DNA from: Xiphias gladius
Taxonomy: Eukaryota > Chordata > Actinopteri > Istiophoriformes > Xiphiidae
Reading direction: 5' to 3'
Length of the DNA: 64,000 bases
Assembly (NCBI RefSeq): GCF_016859285.1
Contig: NC_053417.1
Location: forward strand, 23,393,206-23,457,205
A program made the translations under genes and the position numbers. A model generated the notes under the pieces. It made no database searches. It was not told the origin of the DNA and saw nothing but the letters and a program-made list of their open reading frames with translations. Below are positions 57,820 to 64,000 of this stretch, piece after piece. Every line of letters begins with the position of its first letter. Positions within the stretch are counted from its first letter, which is position 1.

Positions 57820-60800
57820 AGACTGTATGGATAATGGCAGCATGGAGTTAGTCTTTGCAACACTCAGTTCGTGTATTCTGGAGAGGTTCACAAGTCACCG
57901 ACTGGATATATGAAGGCAACGGTTACTTATGTTAAACACAAAAACGCACACTGAATACGGTAACGTACATGCGCATTGGTGGTAATAAGCCGGGAGAATC
58001 TGCACATAAACATGCAACCCAATACCAGGTCTCCAGTGGTGGAAGAAGTACTCAGATGTTTTACCTAAGTAGAAGTAGCAATACCGCAGTGTAAAAATAC
58101 TCAATTTCCAGTAAATGTCCTGCATTTAAAATTTGACTTAGATAAGAGTAAGTGTTAGCATCAAATATACTTATACCAAAAGTACTCATTATGCAGAATG
58201 AACCATTTTAGAATAATGTATATTATATTATATCATATTATATTATATTATAGGATTATAATTATTGACTTTAATGTTGCAACTGGTAAATGTGTCACTA
58301 ATTTTAATTACTTTATATACTGCTGGGCATCTCAATAACAATACATCATTTATTTGTTAACTATATTTTGCATTAATAATCTGAATCTGAAAATTAACTA
58401 GTAACTAAAGCTTTCATATACATGCAATGGAGTAAAAAGTACATTTCCATCTGAAATACCGTGGAACAGAAGTATAAAGTACAAGTACAAGTGTACTTAA
58501 CTACAGTGCTTGAGTTAATGCGATAAGTTATTTTCCATCTCTGCGGACCTGCCCACTGAGGAATATTGAAAACATTCTCGTACACAAATATTCTAGTTGG
58601 GTAATGATGAATAAGGCTTGTATTAGTCAAAACGTGGCAGTTTTCCTGATTAAAAAATATTTGGCATATTAATTAAACTGCATAATTCATAACCTACATT
58701 TTTTGGGCACGGTATAACTAGATTTAGGGTTAGATATACAGTAATGTAAGTAAACATCACACTTTCTCCACTTGGAGGAGACATAACAATCTGAGGTGTG
58801 GTGTCCTGTTTTACCAGCAGATGGAGACAAGTTGTTTATTTTGCCAGTTTATTGTGGGATGGTTACTAAAATTAAAGTTAGAAGGAGAGACTGTATTACC
58901 TTCATCACAGATTTGAACTACTCTTTATATAACATATCCTGTTAATAACATATTATCTCAAAATGAAAGGGTGATTAACTAAATGTTGGAATAAACTTTA
59001 AATAAAACTTTAAACTTTAAATAAAATTTTAGGAGTATTTTCATCTTATGCTACGTTATACTTCTACTTCACTACATTTCAGAGGCAAATATTTCTCTTT
59101 TTACTTCATGCTTAATACTCTTACACACAAACTATCATCTTATAAAATATGATATATTGTTGTGGATTAAACTACCCAACAGTTTATACAGTACAGTAAA
59201 ATAGTTAAAATTAAATAGTTGAATTTGGTTCCTTGACCAGTTCCAGCAGGGAAGTGCGACTTACATTAATGCAGAAGTAATAATAATACATTAATATAAC
59301 ATATAATACTGCAAGAGTGACAGGAGCCATTCTGCCTATATAATACAGCATATTATTTATGGTAGGAAAATTATGTATTTTTACATAATTGAGAAATCTG
59401 AATGCATATTTTTACACCGAGGTATTATTATTATCACTAGTTTGGTAAAAGGAGCTGGACACTTCTTCCACGTGTGTGAGTCTTTGTGTGTGCACAGCGG
59501 TGGACGAAGTATTCAGACCCTTTACTTATGTAAAAGTAATGATAGTTTATATACAGTTTGGTATTTGAGTCCAGTGGTTCCCAACCTAGGAGTCGGCCCC
59601 GACCCCTTTTTTAAAAAATTTAGAAAATTTATATGAACCGAATACACCATATATTACCTGTGATGATGGTTTTACACTTGCCTGTTTGACGCTTTTCTTT
59701 TATATTCAACAACTTACCTTATTACAGTGATTTGTTGTGGTTGCTCTTGGCTGATCCACCTCTTTCGATCAATCCTAAAATGTGTCTAAAGCGGCTTAGT
59801 ATTAGATGAAGCCAGCAAAAGACAAATCTAGTCTCACTCCAGTTTAGAACAGTGCTATTCTACGGTACCACCGGGTGGCACTACAAAGTTCAACATGACC
59901 ATCACTTCCAGGATTACATAGCACATATTGCCTAGCACTTCAGGCTTTTCAGTAACATGCATTAGGGGTTGTTGAATATTTTTCATTTCATGAAGATTTA
60001 CCTTCATGGAAGAAGAGAGTCCTGTAAAGGGTCAGAAGCCACACAGACTGGTGAAAATAGTAGGGGGACCACTTTATTGATTAAAGTCATAATTTACAAG
60101 CTAATGTGCAGGTGTCATAACCCTCCACCCTTGAACTCACATCACAGCACTGGGAATATGGAACGGCTGATACTTATGTCAAAGGACTTCATGCACAAAT
60201 TTAGTGGTGGAAAGGGACTAAGTACATTTAATCAAGTACTGTAATTGAGTACAGTGTTGAGATATTTGTCTCCACTACATTTCAGAGGGAAATATTGTAA
60301 TTTCTACTCCATTCCACATATATGACAGCTATAGTTATTAATTAATTTGCAGGTTAACATTTTACACAAAAAAACACATGATCTGCTTATAAATTACAAT
60401 ACATCGCTACAGATTAAAACCCAAACCTTTTGGCCTGTGACCCTTCACTCAAAAGAAATATATAGTTGGGGCCTCTCGTCTCACATCTCAGATCTCAGAT
60501 CAGTTGTTAGCAGTTACACTAAAGACATTTCAAATTGTTTCATTTAAATATACGCAGTGCTATATATTAAAGCAGGAACTAACATGAAATTTGAATGGCT
60601 GTATGTTCTGACAGGGATGAACTGCACTCCTCGGTGGACTCTTCATCAGCTGAGCTCCAGGGTGGCCCGATGATAGTGAGGTGATTTCACTGCACTGACT
60701 GTCTCCCATGGAGGGGCTTGTTGGTTGGCTGGCTGGCTAGGAGTGCCAGTCAGGAGAAGTTTCGTGATACTCACTATAGATCGAAGTCCACTAATCTTCT

Positions 60801-60924
60801 TTGATTTGAATTTAGTTTCTGAGCTTTGGCCTATTCCAAATCTCCTCCTCCTATTATTCCCAATGGATCTTTAGTAGTTTTTTTCATATGACTGTATTTA
60901 TACTGCACTGCAATCACTCCGGGG

Positions 60925-60995
<71 letters not shown>

Positions 60996-61100
60996 CAGAG
61001 AGAGGACATATTGAAGCGACTTCTCTTGGCCAAGGGCAACTGCGTGCGCTATAGAAGTACAAAGTAGCTTTCAATGGAAATACTCAAGTAAAGTACAAAT
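57820..61100. other. dnajc5-tpd52l2 intergenic region, rich in family C repeats
   Basis: No recognisable exon. Family C words occur at 58032-58510 (GTGGAAGAAGTACTCAGATG, TCCTGCATTTAAAATTTG), 59030-59110, 59500-59620 (TGGTTCCCAACCTAGGAGTC) and 60205-60540 (AAGTACATTTAATCAAGTAC). The clustering suggests repeated insertion or local duplication of this family. Confidence 0.6.
60925..60991. repeat. Poly(A) followed by (TA)n
   Basis: About 28 A then about 19 TA units. It has the form of a retroposon-like A-tail that has expanded into a dinucleotide repeat. Confidence 0.9.
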
Positions 61101-61110
61101 ACCTCACCCC

Positions 61111-61112
<2 letters not shown>

Positions 61113-61152
<40 letters not shown>
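61113..61152. repeat. (TG)n microsatellite upstream of tpd52l2
   Basis: About 20 GT units followed by GCGCATGCG and more TG-rich sequence, ending about 110 bases before the proposed tpd52l2 start codon. Confidence 0.95.
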
Positions 61153-61155
<3 letters not shown>

Positions 61156-61259
61156 ATGCGTGAGTGTGTGAGTGTGTGTAGACAGCACCAGTCCCAATAA
61201 TAGCCTCGGTGATCCTGACTGCACCTGCCTGCTCTCAGTTTCTGACTTGAGCTGACTGG

Positions 61260-63716
61260 ATGGAGACGGGCAGCAGCTGGCCAGTCAAAACATTCAGAGT
61301 GGCGGCAATGAACCGACAAGGTAAGACCACCTCACGTCGCCTGTATAGCACCGTGCAGCTCATCTGCACCGATACCGGGCACCTGACGCGCTTTACAGTG
61401 TGTTTATGCCGCGGTCGACGGTGGCCAACGTTAGCTCCGCGTGCAACAGGTAACCCTGGCCATTAGCTGGCTAGCCTCGGCTAGCTAGGCAGAGAGAGTG
61501 AAGTTCAGCACCGAGGACAGCTCCGGATGCCTGCGTTTGTTATAAAATACATAAAACCCACGGTACTAACATCTGTTACTGCTATAACTGCTCTAGTTTT
61601 TAACTTACTAAACTCCTTAGCCAATAACATGTCTTTAAAAAAGTATGCAACAGCTCTATCTATCTATCTAGCTATCTGGAAGGTTTCTGTAGGACTTCTT
61701 CATCCACGAAAGAATTTAATATTATATTTGTATTGGTAACATTTTACTTCAAATCCTCTTATTTAACACATATAAGCACTTTATAAGCATTCAATGATTT
61801 TTTAATAAGATATTATAATTTAGTTTCAAGCAGATGTAAGGACATTTTTAAAGGGGCAATATGTAAGTCTTTTAGTTTTAAACATTCAAAAATTAAGATT
61901 ATCAACAGTATGTGGAGGAATAGCAGTTTTGACGTTATGTCAAAGACCTCTATGTTGTGTGTTTTCAGAGATATCTACTGAAGCTAGCATGCTAATCAGC
62001 TAGACCCGGCCTGTCCCGTCTCGTAATACCACTTTGTACCTCAGGAGGCGATAGCGAGTCAATGTAGCGTCCAGTCTGCCCTCAGACGGACATGAGGGGA
62101 AGAAGAAGCAGTAACCGTGATTGGGGTGTAAACCGGCGTCGTAGCCGTCATCGCTCGGCTACATCCCTCCACTTTTTCCTCGGGCTCAGCTGTTGATGCC
62201 GCGGCCCCAGCTGCTCTCCCTCACCCCTGCCACCACCACGTCTTTCCTGTCTCTCTGACCGGACAGACTGGGAGTGAAACCGTCGCCGTCGGTCTTAACG
62301 ACAACCAAGAAAAAAAAAAAAAAAGCCTAGCAGTTACATAATCAGATTGCAAGGTAAACGTGTCTGGAAATCCATGCAGGTTTGGCAGCATGTCAACAAC
62401 TGCCCTATGCTCAGGTTAGATTTATTCAAGCCAACATTAGCGCAGTTTGAGGATGAGGGTTGTAGGGCTGTAGTCGACCAAAGAAAATCTTGGTCGACTG
62501 AAATCGTACCCACTCTTCAACCAATCAATTGGTCGCAGAAAAAAAAAAAAAAATCTGCATATTATCTCTAGATTAACTGAATCGGCATCAATGCACTCTA
62601 CCTTCCAGCTTTATTACCCTAAATGAATTATAAACAAGCATACAGACCTAGTATTTTTCGCATATTAAATCAGTTTAACCTAATTATTTTATACTGAAGT
62701 GATAACAACAGACTCAGAGCCGACCAGCGTGCACCTCCCCATATCCGTATGATTTCTGAAAATAAACTTATATCAGCTGGTGATCCCAGCACAAGAGCTA
62801 TTGAGGAATATACATTCAAAGCCTCGTGTTAAAAAGCAAAGTTGACGGAGCATCCTAATGCAGACAAATTAGCTGACCAAATAGTGTATTTCCTTGTTTC
62901 TTACGATAGGGTCGGACAAACCAACTTTCTGGTACCATGCTGCCCCCCTATATGTTTGGATTATGAATTGTACATTTGGTCATTTCTGACACGTTGCCCC
63001 TTTAAGTGTTCACTGATGTACAGTATTTATCAACAGTTACAAATTCTCCCATGAAGACATAGTTCTTATTATTGCAACTATGTTTTATCATATTGTCATT
63101 TATAATCTGTTTATACACCAGCCTCCATTTATTGGTGCCCACAGGAGGAGTTATAGTTGTTAAGAAATTAATTAATAAACACTTGCTTACAACTACATTA
63201 TAGTCTGTTATAAATCATTCGTCAAGTGCTATTATCGCTTATAAAGGCTAAATTGGGGGACTTTAAGTAAAGTCTTTTTTTAAAAAATATATTTCCCCAT
63301 GCTTCTTTCTAAGGCTTTAGTGGAGTTCCATCATCCATGAACTTCTCTACGAGGATACCAGAAACATCCATCAATGGATCCTCACCCTCAGATCTAACAG
63401 AGGAGGACTTGGACAGTCTACGGTTTGAACTCGCAAAGGTGATGCAGCTCTTTTGGGCTAGTCATCATAATGTGTGACAAAAACAGGCAGTAAGAAAGTA
63501 AATATGTCTAACGTCATTTGGTAGCTTTTGTCTCTCTTAAACCATTTTGCTTTTTTCCCTCACATAGACGGAGGATGAAATTCAGACCTTGCGGCAGGTG
63601 CTTTTGGCCAAAGAAAAATATGCAGCAGACATCAGGAGGCAGCTGGGTATGAGTCCTCTCAGTAACATCAAACAGAACCTGTCCAAAGGCTGGCAAGAAG
63701 TCCAAACCTCAGCCCC
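61260..63716 (+). CDS. tpd52l2: TPD52L2-like tumor protein D54 family member (partial, 5' part)
   Basis: Coiled-coil adaptor family linked to vesicle trafficking. Exons 61260-61320, 63314-63438 and 63568-63716 join in frame for 111 codons plus two bases, and the gene continues past the right edge. Exon 3 reads TLRQVLLAKEKYAADIRRQL then NIKQNLSKGWQEVQTSA, matching the family core (TLRQVLAAKE..., LKQNLS.SW.DVQ). Exon 2 holds LTEEDLDSLRFELAK, aligning with LTEAEEEELRAELTK. A long coiled coil covers about 50-85. Assignment to TPD52L2 rests on synteny, because TPD52L2 adjoins DNAJC5 in human; TPD52 or TPD52L1 cannot be excluded on sequence. The first exon (METGSSWPVKTF...MNRQ) does not resemble the usual MDSAGQDINLNSPNK start, so it may be an alternative first exon, or translation may start at MNRQ. 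Confidence 0.8.
61848..62310. repeat. Probable interspersed repeat in tpd52l2 intron 1
   Basis: The stretch opens AAAGGGGCAATATGTAAGTC and continues through GAGATATCTACTGAAGCTAG and ACCTCAGGAGGCGATAGCG to a poly(A) run at 62310. I recognise this as a widespread fish repeat but find no second copy in the window to compare. Confidence 0.4.
62465..62575. repeat. Short repeat fragment (TAGTCGACCAAAGAAAATCT)
   Basis: GGGCTGTAGTCGACCAAAG and CTTGGTCGACTG are complementary around a short spacer, followed by CAATTGGTCGCAG. It has the form of a fragment of a fish inverted-repeat element, in tpd52l2 intron 1. Confidence 0.4.
62580..63300 (+). other. tpd52l2 intron 1, right part
   Basis: AT-rich intronic sequence up to the exon 2 acceptor (TTCTTTCTAAG). 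No additional exon is recognisable. Confidence 0.5.
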
Positions 63717-64000
63717 GTAAGTGCACTTGCATCCTCATAAACACTTCACGTTTTCACTGGCACTATGTGGGACACAAATACAGTAGTAAGGTCTGCAGGA
63801 GGCTTAAACACTTCACTGTGCACCTCCCTAGGCTTAACTGATTTAAGACACCCAACCCCTGCACTGGCAGAACATTTGCCACGCATTGTCTTAGTGTGAC
63901 TTGGTTACATAACCATGCAAATCACGTTATTGGGTAATGAGTGCTGTGGTCTCACTCTTAAGTCGGGGTAATGATCTACTAACTTCTGCATGTTCTTTTC

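Overview
The window is vertebrate nuclear DNA, almost certainly from a percomorph (spiny-rayed) teleost fish. Coding sequence is split into small GT-AG exons. Introns and intergenic DNA are AT-rich, full of CA/TG and AT microsatellites, and seeded with short interspersed repeat families and Tc1-like transposon remains typical of fish genomes. No prokaryotic, viral or organellar architecture is seen.

Layout: lime1 (minus, 1101-5855, 3' end off the left edge); nkain4 (plus, 16094-21632); ythdf1 (plus, 24498-29589); a mir-124 hairpin (minus, 34583-34665) with a CpG-rich stretch upstream of it (about 34940-35760); slc17a9 (minus, 38190-43882); gid8 (minus, 45716-48492); dnajc5 (plus, 54358-55326, long 3' UTR); and the first three coding exons of a tpd52l2-like gene (plus, 61260-63716, running off the right edge). 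I assembled exons by reading splice sites; every junction listed keeps frame. The models give complete proteins for nkain4 (195 aa), ythdf1 (615 aa), slc17a9 (460 aa), gid8 (228 aa) and dnajc5 (199 aa).

All recognised genes have human counterparts in 20q13.33. From memory of the human map, GID8, SLC17A9, MIR124-3, YTHDF1 and NKAIN4 lie there in this order with the same relative strands, so the fish block is collinear, though BIRC7 is not seen and the SLC17A9-MIR124-3 interval is far smaller. lime1, dnajc5 and tpd52l2 come from the same human band but from farther away, so the flanks are rearranged.

The genes are not an operon. Several have neural roles in other vertebrates: vesicular nucleotide transport (slc17a9), the synaptic vesicle cysteine-string co-chaperone (dnajc5), a Na,K-ATPase interactor (nkain4) and the neuronal microRNA miR-124. 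ythdf1 reads m6A in mRNA, gid8 is a scaffold of the CTLH ubiquitin ligase, lime1 is a lymphoid membrane adaptor, and tpd52l2 belongs to the coiled-coil TPD52 trafficking family.

I see no new multi-gene system. The most rewarding observations are the mir-124 locus, which lies outside any protein-coding gene, an in-frame 45-nt candidate cassette exon near the ythdf1 C-terminus, a near-identical 667-bp tandem duplication upstream of dnajc5, nested mobile elements inside gid8, and a strong G-run motif at the dnajc5 promoter.
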